This document shows positions 47,629 through 56,207 of a stretch of DNA of 64,000 bases, in pieces. The notes beneath the pieces are model-generated. The model saw only the letters and a program-made list of their open reading frames with translations. It did not search any database and was not told where the DNA came from. Numbering within the stretch: position 1 is the stretch's first letter; the number at the start of each line of letters is the position of its first letter. The stretch lies in contig NZ_OY762657.1 of NCBI RefSeq assembly GCF_963666255.1, positions 372,001 through 436,000 on the forward strand. The letters are read 5' to 3'. This DNA is from an uncultured Propionivibrio sp. Lineage in GTDB: Bacteria > Pseudomonadota > Gammaproteobacteria > Burkholderiales > Rhodocyclaceae. The translations under genes and the position numbers were made by a program.

Positions 47629-49314
47629 TTACGCCGGTGCGCGCAGGACGGCGCCGTCGGCGGCCGAGCTGGCGAGGCGCGAATAGATGCCGAGATAGCC
47701 ACGCGTAAACCGGGGCGGCGGCCGCCGCCACTCAGCCAGCCGCGCCGCGATTTCCTCATCCGGCACGTGCAGTTGCAGCAAGCCTTTGGGAATGTCGATG
47801 CTGATCCGGTCACCGTCGCACACTGCCGCCAGCGGACCGCCGTCGGCCGCTTCCGGCGAGATGTGCCCGACGAAACAGCCGTTGTTGGTGCCGGAGAAGC
47901 GCCCGTCGGTAATCAAGGCGGTCTTCTTGGCCAGCCCCATGCCATAGATGTATTTCATCGCCTTGAACATTTCGCGCATGCCCGGCCCGCCCTTGGGGCC
48001 CTCGTAGCGAATGACAACAACATCGCCAGCCTGGATGCGGCCGTCGAGGATGGCCGCTTCGGCCGCCTCTTCCGAATCGAACACCCGTGCCGTGCCTCTG
48101 AACACGTGCATGGCCGGATCGATCGCCGCCGGCTTGGTCACGGCCGTTTGCGGCGCCAGGTTGCCGCGCAGGATCGCGAGCCCCTTCTGGTTGCCGAACG
48201 GACGCTCCATGGTGTTGATGACGTCAGGATTGGCCGGGTACTTGTAACGATAGCCGGCAAGATTCTCTTCGACGCTGGCGCCGCTGACCGTCAGGCAATC
48301 GCGGTGCAGCAGCGGCAGGATCGCCTGCATGACGCGCGGCACGCCGCCCGCCTTGTAGAAATCCTCCATGTCGTACTTCGACGCCGGGTTGACCTTGGCC
48401 ACCTGCGGCGTCGATGCGCTCAGGCGGTCATACGCCTCCATCATCTGCGCGCCGCTGATATCGAGTTCAGCGGCAATGGCGGAAAGATGCAGCACCGCGT
48501 TGGTGGACCCGCCGGTCGCCATCAGCACGCGAATGGCATTTTCGAGGGCGGAGAAAGTGATGATCTTGTCCGCTGTCACCTGCTGCCGGACAAGCGCAAC
48601 GATGGCCTGACCGGTCGCCTCGCCGAGGCGGAAGCGGTCGTTATAGACGCCGGGGACCAGGGCCGCACCGGGCAGCGACATGCCCATGGCCTCGGCCATG
48701 CAACACATCGTGTTGGCGGTGCCGTAGAACGCGCAGGAACCGCAGGTCGGCCCGCAGGACTCCTCAAGGTCGCCGTAGGTCGCCGCGTCGATACGTCCGC
48801 TCTTGAGCATGCCAAGACCCTCGGAGAGCGTCGTCAGGTCGGACTTGCGGCCGTCGAATTCGACGCCGCCGAGCATCGGCCCACCCGGCAGCAGGATCGC
48901 CGGAATGCGCAGGCGCGCGGCGGCAATCAGCATACCGGGGACGATCTTGTCGCAGGACCCGAGCAGGACAATGCCATCGAGCCGGTGCGCCTCGACCATT
49001 ACCTCGATGTCATTGGCGATCAGGTCGCGCGAAGGCAGGATGAAATGCATGCCGGCATGCCCCTGCGCGGTGCCGTCGCAGGCAGCGATGACGCCGAACT
49101 CGGCGACCGTGCCGCCGGCCATGTGAATCCCCTTGCGCACGTGCTCGGCAACCTGGCGCAGGTTCGTATGACCGGGGACGAGATCGTTCCAGGAATTGGC
49201 GATACCGATGATCGGCCGCTCGAGATCGTCCTCCGAATAGCCGGCCGATTTATAGACGCTGCGATTGAAACACCATTCGGGCTTGCCCAGGATATCGCCA
49301 CTGCGAGTCGTCAT
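47629..49314 (-). CDS. IlvD/Edd-family dehydratase, probable sugar-acid dehydratase
   Basis: A 561-residue iron–sulfur dehydratase. Motifs are NSWNDLVPGHTNL, AACDGTAQGHAGM, LGSCDKIVPGM with Cys121-Asp-Lys, and ESCGPTCGSCAFYGTANTM with Cys187, 191 and 194. The VPGH version lacks the extra Cys of [2Fe-2S] pentonate dehydratases (TPCN), so an IlvD-like cluster is likely. It removes water from a 2,3-dihydroxy acid to give a 2-oxo-3-deoxy acid. Branched-chain amino acid synthesis is possible, but the aldolase/dehydrogenase neighbours favour sugar-acid catabolism. Confidence 0.85.
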   Translation of the reverse strand: MTTRSGDILGKPEWCFNRSVYKSAGYSEDDLERPIIGIANSWNDLVPGHTNLRQVAEHVRKGIHMAGGTVAEFGVIAACDGTAQGHAGMHFILPSRDLIANDIEVMVEAHRLDGIVLLGSCDKIVPGMLIAAARLRIPAILLPGGPMLGGVEFDGRKSDLTTLSEGLGMLKSGRIDAATYGDLEESCGPTCGSCAFYGTANTMCCMAEAMGMSLPGAALVPGVYNDRFRLGEATGQAIVALVRQQVTADKIITFSALENAIRVLMATGGSTNAVLHLSAIAAELDISGAQMMEAYDRLSASTPQVAKVNPASKYDMEDFYKAGGVPRVMQAILPLLHRDCLTVSGASVEENLAGYRYKYPANPDVINTMERPFGNQKGLAILRGNLAPQTAVTKPAAIDPAMHVFRGTARVFDSEEAAEAAILDGRIQAGDVVVIRYEGPKGGPGMREMFKAMKYIYGMGLAKKTALITDGRFSGTNNGCFVGHISPEAADGGPLAAVCDGDRISIDIPKGLLQLHVPDEEIAARLAEWRRPPPRFTRGYLGIYSRLASSAADGAVLRAPA

Positions 49315-49332
49315 CTGCCATTCTCCAAAATA

Positions 49333-50367
49333 TCAAACCGGCATCAGGCCGCGCGCTTTGGCCAGCGTAATGGCGGCATCCTCGATCATGTCCTCCTGCC
49401 CGCCGACCATGCGGCGCCGGCCAAGCTCCATGACGATCTCGCGCGCCGGAACGCCGTATTTCTGCTCGGCCCGCTTGGCAAACAGCAGGAACGAGGAATA
49501 GACACCGGCATAGCCGAGCGTCAGCGCATCGCGATCGACGCGCAGCGGCCGATCCATCATCGGCACGACGATGTCCTCGGCAACGTCCTGCGCCTTGAAG
49601 AGGTCGATACCGGTCTCGATGCCCATGCGGTTGCAGACGGCGACGAACACTTCCAGCGGCGTGTTGCCGGCGCCGGCACCGAGCCCGGCGGCGGCGGCAT
49701 CGATGCGGTTGGCGCCGCACTCGACCGCGGCGACCGAATTGATCACGCTAAACGACAGATTGTGATGCCCATGGAATCCGATCTCGGTATCGAAGCGGAG
49801 CGCTTCGCGCACCGCCGTGATCCGCGCGCGCACATCCTCAGGCAGCATGAAGCCGGCCGAATCGGTGACGTAGACGCAATTGGCGCCGTAGGACTCCATC
49901 AGCCGCGCCTGTTCGGCCAACTGCTCGGGCGAGGCCATGTGCGCCATCATCAGGAAGCCGACGGTATCCATCCCCAGGCGACGCCCCAGGCCGATATGCT
50001 GTTCCGATACATCGGCCTCGGTGCAATGCGTCGCGACACGGATCGTGCCGACGCCAAGCCCATGGGCCATGCGCAGGTGATCGACGGTGCCGATCCCGGG
50101 GATGAGCAGCGCCGACACCTTGGCTTGCCGCATCAGCGGGATGACCGCCGACAAATATTCCTCGTCGCTGAAGGCCGGAAAACCGTAATTGACCGAGGCG
50201 CCGCCGAGACCGTCGCCGTGCGTCACCTCGATCAGCCGGACACCGGCGGCATCAAGTCCGCAGGCGATCGCCCGCATCTCGTCGAGCGTGATCCGATGCC
50301 GTTTGGCATGCATGCCATCGCGCAGCGACATGTCATGAACCGTCACCTTTCTTGTCATCACGTTCAT
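49333..50367 (-). CDS. 4-hydroxy-2-oxovalerate aldolase (DmpG/MhpE family)
   Basis: A 344-residue class II pyruvate aldolase. [14 protein letters not shown] carries Arg16, Asp17 and His20, equivalent to the catalytic residues of DmpG/BphI. The metal-binding FHGHHNLS and the loop [12 protein letters not shown] are also present, followed by the C-terminal communication domain. It splits 4-hydroxy-2-oxo acids into pyruvate and an aldehyde that is normally channelled to the partner dehydrogenase. It overlaps that partner by 4 bases. No hydratase of the aromatic meta-cleavage pathway is nearby. Confidence 0.92.
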   Translation of the reverse strand: MNVMTRKVTVHDMSLRDGMHAKRHRITLDEMRAIACGLDAAGVRLIEVTHGDGLGGASVNYGFPAFSDEEYLSAVIPLMRQAKVSALLIPGIGTVDHLRMAHGLGVGTIRVATHCTEADVSEQHIGLGRRLGMDTVGFLMMAHMASPEQLAEQARLMESYGANCVYVTDSAGFMLPEDVRARITAVREALRFDTEIGFHGHHNLSFSVINSVAAVECGANRIDAAAAGLGAGAGNTPLEVFVAVCNRMGIETGIDLFKAQDVAEDIVVPMMDRPLRVDRDALTLGYAGVYSSFLLFAKRAEQKYGVPAREIVMELGRRRMVGGQEDMIEDAAITLAKARGLMPV

Positions 50368-51287
50368 GGCGCCACTCCTTGCAGCGAGCGCGGATCAAAG
50401 CGCCCGGCGATGATTTCTCCGGCGAACATCTCGGCGGTACGCGCCGCTGCCGCCGTCATGATGTCGAGATTGCCGGAGTAACGCGGCAAATAGTCGCCCA
50501 GGCCCTCGACCTCAAGGAAGACGGAAACGCGCCGGTCGTCGAAGACCGGTCCATTGACGAGCTTGTAGCCGGGCACATATTGCTGCACCTCGGCCACCAT
50601 GGCCTGCACGGCGGCGGTAATGGCCGCAGCGTCGGGCGTCGAATCGGTCAGGCAATGCACGGTATCGCGCATGATCAGCGGCGGTTCGGCCGGATTGATG
50701 ATGATGATCGCCTTGCCTTTACGCGCGCCACCAATCTGTTCGATCGCCGCAGAAGTCGTCCGCGTGAATTCGTCGATATTCTTGCGTGTTCCCGGCCCGG
50801 CCGACTTCGACGAGATCGTCGCGACAATCTCGCCGTAGGCCACCGGTTGGACGCTCGCGATGGCGGCGATCACCGGGATCGTCGCCTGGCCGCCGCAGGT
50901 CACCATATTGACGTTCATCACCCGCTGCCCGAGCTGCGCGCGCAGATTGACCGGCGGCACGCAGAACGGCCCGATCGCCGCCGGCGTCAGATCGATCATC
51001 AGCACGCCGCGCGCCGTCAGCGTGTCGGAATTCTCGCGGTGCACATAGGCCGAGGTCGCATCGAAAGCGATCCGGATGTCATCGTCGCGCAGATGCGGCA
51101 ACAACCCGGCGATGCCCTGGTCGGTGGTCTTCAGCCCCATCTCCCGCGCCCGCAGCAATCCGTCGGACTGCGGATCGACGCCGACCATCCACACGGGCTC
51201 GAGCACCGTGCTGCGACGCAGCTTCATCATCAGGTCGGTGCCGATATTGCCGGAACCGATCAACGCACAGCGAATCTTCCTGCCCAT
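50364..51287 (-). CDS. acetaldehyde dehydrogenase (acetylating), DmpF/MhpF family
   Basis: A 307-residue enzyme. The NAD motif [10 protein letters not shown] is at the N-terminus and the catalytic Cys131 lies in [12 protein letters not shown]. The C-terminal half contains the dimer/aldolase contact region with [16 protein letters not shown]. It converts acetaldehyde to acetyl-CoA in complex with the aldolase encoded next. It is the first gene of the minus-strand operon and its stop overlaps the aldolase start. Propionaldehyde or glycolaldehyde are conceivable substrates, but acetaldehyde fits the family best. Confidence 0.93.
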   Translation of the reverse strand: MGRKIRCALIGSGNIGTDLMMKLRRSTVLEPVWMVGVDPQSDGLLRAREMGLKTTDQGIAGLLPHLRDDDIRIAFDATSAYVHRENSDTLTARGVLMIDLTPAAIGPFCVPPVNLRAQLGQRVMNVNMVTCGGQATIPVIAAIASVQPVAYGEIVATISSKSAGPGTRKNIDEFTRTTSAAIEQIGGARKGKAIIIINPAEPPLIMRDTVHCLTDSTPDAAAITAAVQAMVAEVQQYVPGYKLVNGPVFDDRRVSVFLEVEGLGDYLPRYSGNLDIMTAAAARTAEMFAGEIIAGRFDPRSLQGVAP

Positions 51288-51330
51288 GACCCCTCTCGTT
51301 CAGCGATGGTTGACTTGGCGACAGGGGGAT

Positions 51331-51354
51331 ATGCTAGGCAGGCATGACATACAA
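51331..51354. promoter_or_regulatory. adjacent LysR box and GntR-like site ahead of the aldolase operon
   Basis: ATGC-N7-GCAT (51331–51345) is a T-N11-A LysR-type box. Overlapping its right arm, ATGACATACAA (51344–51354) matches the operator at 45641 in 9 of 11 positions when read on the minus strand. Both lie in the divergent gap between the acetaldehyde dehydrogenase and lysR genes. Confidence 0.5.
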
Positions 51355-51446
51355 TTCAAATGAAATATTTCTAACAAAGGATGCCGTTTTTTATATCATT
51401 CCGGTCGCAGCTCCCTCGCCCATGATTTTCTTTGACATCTTCTGAC

Positions 51447-52388
51447 ATGACGGAAAAACTCCTCGCCGCCCGCGCGCGTTCGCGCCTCAAGACGCGGCAA
51501 ATGAACCTCCTGATCGCCCTCGACGAGGTACGCAATATCCATCAGGCGGCGATCGAGACGGACATGAGCCAACCGGCGGCCTCGAAGATGCTGAAGGACA
51601 TCGAGGCCATCTTCGGCGTGCCGTTGTTCGAACGACTGCCGCGCGGCGTCGCACCGACAATCTACGGCGACGCCGTCATCCGCCATGTGCGCATGTCGCT
51701 GTCCTGCCTCACGCAGGCGCAGGAAGCCGTCGCGACCTTGCAGGCGGGCCTCTCCGGGCAGGTCAATGTCGGCGCGATCATCACCCCCTGTCCGGCGCTG
51801 ATCCCGCAGGCGATCATCCGCACCAAACGCGAAGCGCCGAGACTGTGCATCAGCTTTGAAGTCAGCACCAGCAACGACCTGGTCGCCCGGCTCAAGCAGG
51901 GGCAACTCGATTTCGTGCTCGGCCGGCTGATGGAACAGGAAGACGAACCCAACCTCATCTACGAGGACCTGTCGGTCGAAACCGAGTGCGTCGTGGCGCG
52001 CCGCGATCATCCGCTGATGACGCGCCCCGACCTTCGCCTCGAAGACGTCGTCGATGCCGGCTGGATTCTTTCGGGCCGGGGCAGCATCCTGCGCAACCGC
52101 TTCGACATGATGTTCCGCCGCGCCGGCCTCGAAATCCCGTCGAACACCGTCGACACCACCTCGGTGCTGGTCGTCATGAACATGCTGATCCACACCGATT
52201 TCCTCCATATCGTTCCGGTCGACGTCGCTGCGTTCTACATGCGCAGCGGCGAGATCGCGCGACTGCCGATCGACGTTCCCTGCACCATGGAAAACTACGG
52301 CATCATCCAGCGCCGCGACCAACTGCCGGCGCCCGGTACGCACCTGTTGCTCAAGCATATCCGCGACGTCGCCGCCGAGATTTTTTGA
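51447..52388 (+). CDS. LysR-family transcriptional regulator (GbpR-like)
   Basis: A 313-residue LysR protein. The start MTEKLLAARARSRLK is the first ATG; an in-frame TTG at 51432 would add five residues. The helix-turn-helix is RNIHQAAIETDMSQPAASKM, followed by a coinducer domain with VNVGAIITPCPALIP and a type-2 periplasmic-protein fold. The closest group appears to be GbpR-like regulators of sugar uptake/catabolism. It is divergent from the acetaldehyde dehydrogenase operon and likely activates it through the LysR box at 51331. Confidence 0.92.
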   Translation: MTEKLLAARARSRLKTRQMNLLIALDEVRNIHQAAIETDMSQPAASKMLKDIEAIFGVPLFERLPRGVAPTIYGDAVIRHVRMSLSCLTQAQEAVATLQAGLSGQVNVGAIITPCPALIPQAIIRTKREAPRLCISFEVSTSNDLVARLKQGQLDFVLGRLMEQEDEPNLIYEDLSVETECVVARRDHPLMTRPDLRLEDVVDAGWILSGRGSILRNRFDMMFRRAGLEIPSNTVDTTSVLVVMNMLIHTDFLHIVPVDVAAFYMRSGEIARLPIDVPCTMENYGIIQRRDQLPAPGTHLLLKHIRDVAAEIF

Positions 52389-52439
52389 TCCGTCTTGGCA
52401 TAAACTTCAGCCCAGCCCCTCTTCCACCAGGATCCGACG

Positions 52440-53210
52440 ATGGCCGCCACGCCTGAATTCAAGGTCGAAAAAATCGCCGTTGCCGGCTCGCTGACCGATC
52501 GTGTCTGCCGCACCCTGACTCAGCTGATCCGTGGCAAGGAGCTCCCTCCCGGCACGCGTCTGCCATCGGAAGCGACGATGGCCGAGCGTTTCGGCGTCAG
52601 CCGTACCGTCATCCGCGAAGCCGTTTCGCGACTCAAATCGGAAGGACTCGTCGAATCGCGTCAAGGCAGCGGCGTCTTCGTCCGCGAAGAAAACATCCAG
52701 TCGCCCTTCCGCATCGATCCGGCGACCATCGACTCGATCCCGAGCATTCTCAAGGTCGTTGAACTGAGGATGGTGCTCGAAAGCGAAATCGCCGCGCTTG
52801 CCGCAACCCGCAGAACCGCCGCGCAACTCGACGCCATCCGTTCCGCGCTCGGCCAGATCGGGATCGAGGAGAAGGAAGGCAAGGACGGCGTCGAGGCCGA
52901 CATCGCCTTCCACCGCAGCATCGCCGAAGCGACCGACAACCCGCATTTCCTGGCGCTGATCGAGTTCCTCTTCAATTTCCTGAAAAGTGCGACACAGGTG
53001 ACGCGCAGCTACGAAGCGACGAAAACGACGCTGATCAACGAAGTCAAGCAGGAGCACGCAGCCATCGTCGATGCCATCGCCCGGGGCGATGCCGAGGCAG
53101 CGCGTCGATGCGCCCGGCTGCACATGGAAGGCGCCTCGCGACGCCTCGCCACACTCGAATCAATGGACGACTGGCAGTCCCGGTCGCCCGACCCACGGGT
53201 CAGGACCTGA
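52440..53210 (+). CDS. FCD-domain GntR-family regulator
   Basis: A 256-residue regulator, clearly paralogous to the one at 45730. The DNA-binding part has TRLPSEATMAERFGVSRTV and the shared GLVESRQGSGVFVRE; the FCD domain has ADIAFHRSIAEATDNPHFLA and VKQEHAAIVDAIARGD. It follows the LysR gene by 51 bases and precedes a beta-hydroxyacid dehydrogenase by 37 bases. The near-identical recognition helix means cross-talk with the 45730 regulator at common operators is possible. Confidence 0.94.
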   Translation: MAATPEFKVEKIAVAGSLTDRVCRTLTQLIRGKELPPGTRLPSEATMAERFGVSRTVIREAVSRLKSEGLVESRQGSGVFVREENIQSPFRIDPATIDSIPSILKVVELRMVLESEIAALAATRRTAAQLDAIRSALGQIGIEEKEGKDGVEADIAFHRSIAEATDNPHFLALIEFLFNFLKSATQVTRSYEATKTTLINEVKQEHAAIVDAIARGDAEAARRCARLHMEGASRRLATLESMDDWQSRSPDPRVRT

Positions 53211-53247
53211 CAGCCGGCCTGGCCCATCCAACCACGGAGATCAAACG

Positions 53248-54150
53248 ATGAAACCACGCATTGCCTATCTCGGCCTCGGCGGCATGGGCGCCGCCATGGC
53301 GCGACGCTTTCTTGACGCCGCCTTCCCGCTGACCGTCTGGAACCGCAACGCCGACAAGGCGCGCGCGCTGGTCGACGCGGGCGCCCGGCTGGCCGCGACG
53401 CCGGCCGAGGCAGTGGCCGACGCCGACTTCGTGTTCACCATGGTCTCCGACGACCGCGCCATCGACGGCATCGCGTTTGGCGACACCGGTTTCCTGGCCG
53501 CGATGAAGCCCGGCAGCATCCACGTCTCGATGAGCACGATCTTGCCGACGACGGCGCGCCGTCTCGCCGAAGAACACGCGCGTACCGGCAGCGGCTACGT
53601 CGCTGCGCCGGTCTTCGGCCGGCCGAGTGCCGCTGCCGAGGGCATGCTCTGGATCTGCGTCTCGGGCAATGACGAAAGCAAGGCCCGGACGCTGCCGATC
53701 CTCGAACCGCTCAGCCAGAAGCGCGTCGACTTCGGGCAGGATCCCGGCGGCGCCAACATCGTCAAACTGTCGGGGAATTTCATGATCGCCGCGGCGATCG
53801 AATCGATGGCCGAAGCCTTCGCCTTCGCCGAAAAGAACGGCATCGACCCGGCGCAGATGAGCGACTTTTTCGGCAACAGCATCTTCGCCTGCCCGATCTA
53901 CAGGAATTATGGCCGCATCATCACGGACGCCGCGTTCGATCCGCCCGGCTTCCGTCTCGCGCTCGGCCGCAAGGACGTCGAACTCGTCGCCGAGACGGCA
54001 CGGATCAACGCCGTGCCGATGCCGATCCTGTCGACGCTGGTCAGCCGTTTCGCCGCGCGGGTTGCAAAGGGTGGCGGCGAACTCGACTGGACAAGCATCG
54101 CTCTCGACGTCGCGACCGACGCCGGTCTACCGCCGCGTGAAAAGCGCTAG
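53248..54150 (+). CDS. beta-hydroxyacid dehydrogenase (3-hydroxyisobutyrate dehydrogenase family)
   Basis: A 300-residue NAD(P)-dependent dehydrogenase starting MKPRIAYLGLGGMGAAMARR; a longer upstream frame lacks a ribosome site, while CGGAG lies just before this ATG. It has the cofactor motif GLGGMG, the substrate segment APVFGRPSAAAEGM (less canonical than GPVSGG), and the catalytic Lys in ANIVKLSGNFM. It may oxidise or reduce a C3–C5 hydroxy acid in the neighbouring pathways. It shares its last four bases (CTAG) with the convergent pabBC stop. Confidence 0.88.
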   Translation: MKPRIAYLGLGGMGAAMARRFLDAAFPLTVWNRNADKARALVDAGARLAATPAEAVADADFVFTMVSDDRAIDGIAFGDTGFLAAMKPGSIHVSMSTILPTTARRLAEEHARTGSGYVAAPVFGRPSAAAEGMLWICVSGNDESKARTLPILEPLSQKRVDFGQDPGGANIVKLSGNFMIAAAIESMAEAFAFAEKNGIDPAQMSDFFGNSIFACPIYRNYGRIITDAAFDPPGFRLALGRKDVELVAETARINAVPMPILSTLVSRFAARVAKGGGELDWTSIALDVATDAGLPPREKR

Positions 54151-55934
54151 CCAGGTGCCGGGCGCTGCACGGGAATGACACCGCGCAGCGCATTGACGAG
54201 ATAGACCGCCGACGCGCCAAGCAGATCGTCGCGCGTCAATACCTGTTCGACCGCCCGACCGCTGTCGAGCAGATGCTGGCGCATGACGCCCGGCAGGAGC
54301 CCCGAGGCCAGCGGCGGCGTCAGCCAGATGCCGTCGCGGACGACGAAGACGTTACTGCGCGCACCCTCGCAAACCTCCCCGCGCCGGTTGAAAAAAATGA
54401 GGTCAAACACATCGCCGGGCAGCGCGGCCAGCGCACTGTCATAGCGACCGCGCACCGTGGTTTTGTGCGCGCGCAGGAAATCGCCGTCCGACAGCGGCTC
54501 ATCGGCGAGCACGAAGCGCCAGACCTGCTGCGACATGTCGAGCGGCGCCGCCTGCAAGCGAAAGGCGCCGCCATGCGCCAGCGACAGGCGCACGCGAAAA
54601 ACGCCACTGGCATGGCGTACGGCCAATTCGAATAGCGCCGCCTCGACCGCTTTTGCATCGAAGGCGAACCCGAGGCAGCGCGCCGATCGCCCGAGCCGTT
54701 CGAGGTGGAGCGGCAACAGCGGATAACGCCCGTCCTCCAGACGAAGGGTTTCGATCAGTTCGAAGCCGGGATCGAATTCGCGGATGAAGCGCGCCTTGAG
54801 CAGGCATTCGGCATATTCACGGTGCGGATCGCCATCGATGACGATACCGCTGCCGACGCCGAGACGGGCTTCTCTGTCCGGCCCCAACTCGAAACTCCGG
54901 ATGGCGACGTTGAAGCGGCAGTCGCCACCCGGCGCCACCCAGCCGAGCGCGCCGGTGTACAGGTCGCGAGGCGCATCCTCCAGTTCGGCAATACGCTGCA
55001 TCGCCCGCAGCTTCGGCGCACCGGTAATCGACGCGCAGGGGAAGAGCGCGGCGAAGAGATCGGCCAATGAAGCGCCGGGCAATTCGGCCGACACCGTCGA
55101 CACCTGCTGCCAGACGGTGGGATACGCCTCCGCCTCGCACAGTGCCTCGACGCGAACGCTGCCGGGGCGCGCCAGGCGCCCGAGGTCGTTACGCAGCATA
55201 TCGACGATCATGACGTTCTCGGCGCGCTCCTTGTCCGAGGCCAGCATCCCCGCCCGCAAGGCCGCATCCTCGGCGGCGGTTCCCCCACGCGGCGCAGTGC
55301 CCTTCATCGGCCGCGCCTGCACCCGTGTTCCGCTCCGCTCGAAGAACAGTTCCGGCGAAAATGACAGCAACGTCACACCGGGCACGCTGACGAAGGCGCC
55401 GTAGCGCACCGGCTGGCGCGTACGCAGGGCCGCGTAGAGCGCCAGCGGATGCCCAAAGACGCGGAAGTGCAGCGGGAAAGTGAGGTTGACCTGATAGCAG
55501 TCACCGGACGCGATCCACGCCTGAATGCGGTCCACTTTGGCGCAGTAATCCGTTTCCTGCAGCGACACGCGCCAGTCGGCGACACCGGCGGCGCGTTCGT
55601 TTTCGGACATCGCCGCCAGGCAGGCCTGCAGGCGGGCATCTACCGCCTCGGCTTTGAGTCGCTCGCAGCGGGCAAAAACCCAGCCGCGCAGCCGGCGGTG
55701 CTCGCCGGACGGCACCTGGGCGACGGGTTCGAGAACGCTGCCGAGACCGTAATCCGCCGCGACCAGCACCCAGCGCCCGGCACCTGCCTCGGCCTCGGCA
55801 GCCGCAAAAAAAGTCGCCGGATCAACTCGCGGCGAGGCTTCCCCTGTCAATGCGCCGCAATACTCGCCGAACCAAAGCACCGCGCCGTCATCGCTGTCGA
55901 CCAGCGCGAACGGCACATCGATGCTTGCGATCAC
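54147..55934 (-). CDS. pabBC: aminodeoxychorismate synthase component I fused to aminodeoxychorismate lyase
   Basis: A 595-residue PabB–PabC fusion. The chorismate-binding half (about 1–360) has CYQVNLTFPL, the nucleophile Lys211 in RPMKGTAPRGG and the PITGAPKLR-like GASITGAPKLRAMQRI. The C-terminal PLP fold-type IV half (about 370–595) has DFLRAHKTTVRGRYD with the cofactor-binding Lys, and GARSNVFVVRDG. It makes 4-aminobenzoate for folate from chorismate when supplied with ammonia by a glutaminase (PabA), which is not in the window. Such fusions are common in bacteria. Confidence 0.95.
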   Translation of the reverse strand: MIASIDVPFALVDSDDGAVLWFGEYCGALTGEASPRVDPATFFAAAEAEAGAGRWVLVAADYGLGSVLEPVAQVPSGEHRRLRGWVFARCERLKAEAVDARLQACLAAMSENERAAGVADWRVSLQETDYCAKVDRIQAWIASGDCYQVNLTFPLHFRVFGHPLALYAALRTRQPVRYGAFVSVPGVTLLSFSPELFFERSGTRVQARPMKGTAPRGGTAAEDAALRAGMLASDKERAENVMIVDMLRNDLGRLARPGSVRVEALCEAEAYPTVWQQVSTVSAELPGASLADLFAALFPCASITGAPKLRAMQRIAELEDAPRDLYTGALGWVAPGGDCRFNVAIRSFELGPDREARLGVGSGIVIDGDPHREYAECLLKARFIREFDPGFELIETLRLEDGRYPLLPLHLERLGRSARCLGFAFDAKAVEAALFELAVRHASGVFRVRLSLAHGGAFRLQAAPLDMSQQVWRFVLADEPLSDGDFLRAHKTTVRGRYDSALAALPGDVFDLIFFNRRGEVCEGARSNVFVVRDGIWLTPPLASGLLPGVMRQHLLDSGRAVEQVLTRDDLLGASAVYLVNALRGVIPVQRPAPG

Positions 55935-55949
55935 GCCGCCAACCGGTCC

Positions 55950-56177
55950 TTACTTCCTCCGGAAGTAGAACTCGAAGACCGGACCCGCATCGGAAAACTC
56001 GAGCAAGGCATTCCCCGTTTGCTTGGCGAATGCCTGAAAATCCTTGACCGATCCGGGATCGGTTGCAAGCACGTGAAGAATCCGTCCGCTCTCCATTTCA
56101 GAGAGCGCCTTCTTGGTACGCAGAATCGGCAACGGACAATTCAGTCCTTTGACGTCAAGTTCGCGATCGCTTTGCAT
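55950..56177 (-). CDS. TusA-family sulfurtransferase
   Basis: A 75-residue small sulfur-carrier protein. The active cysteine is Cys14 in LNCPLPILRTKKAL, the signature CPxP motif, followed by the two-layer alpha/beta fold. TusA proteins pass persulfide sulfur for tRNA thiolation, molybdenum cofactor or other sulfur chemistry. It lies between the BepA-like protease and pabBC on the same strand with short gaps and may be co-transcribed with them. Which sulfur pathway it serves is not evident. Confidence 0.92.
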   Translation of the reverse strand: MQSDRELDVKGLNCPLPILRTKKALSEMESGRILHVLATDPGSVKDFQAFAKQTGNALLEFSDAGPVFEFYFRRK

Positions 56178-56207
56178 GATGAATCCTGACTAAAGAGAAA
56201 ACGGCAA

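Noticed and set aside
47629-49314. Assignment as the biosynthetic dihydroxy-acid dehydratase ilvD
   Set aside because: The VPGH cluster motif would allow it, but it is flanked by a pyruvate aldolase and an acylating dehydrogenase and no branched-chain amino acid genes are nearby. I kept it as a family-level call.
46993-50481. Plus-strand 1162-codon open frame opposite the dehydratase/aldolase operon
   Set aside because: The minus strand encodes three enzymes with intact catalytic motifs here. The plus frame is low-complexity His/Arg/Asp and has no ribosome site.
54147-54150. Shared CTAG stop overlap between convergent genes (also at 61912–61915)
   Set aside because: TAG on one strand automatically creates a CTA on the other when preceded by C. 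Two occurrences in a compact genome need no special explanation.
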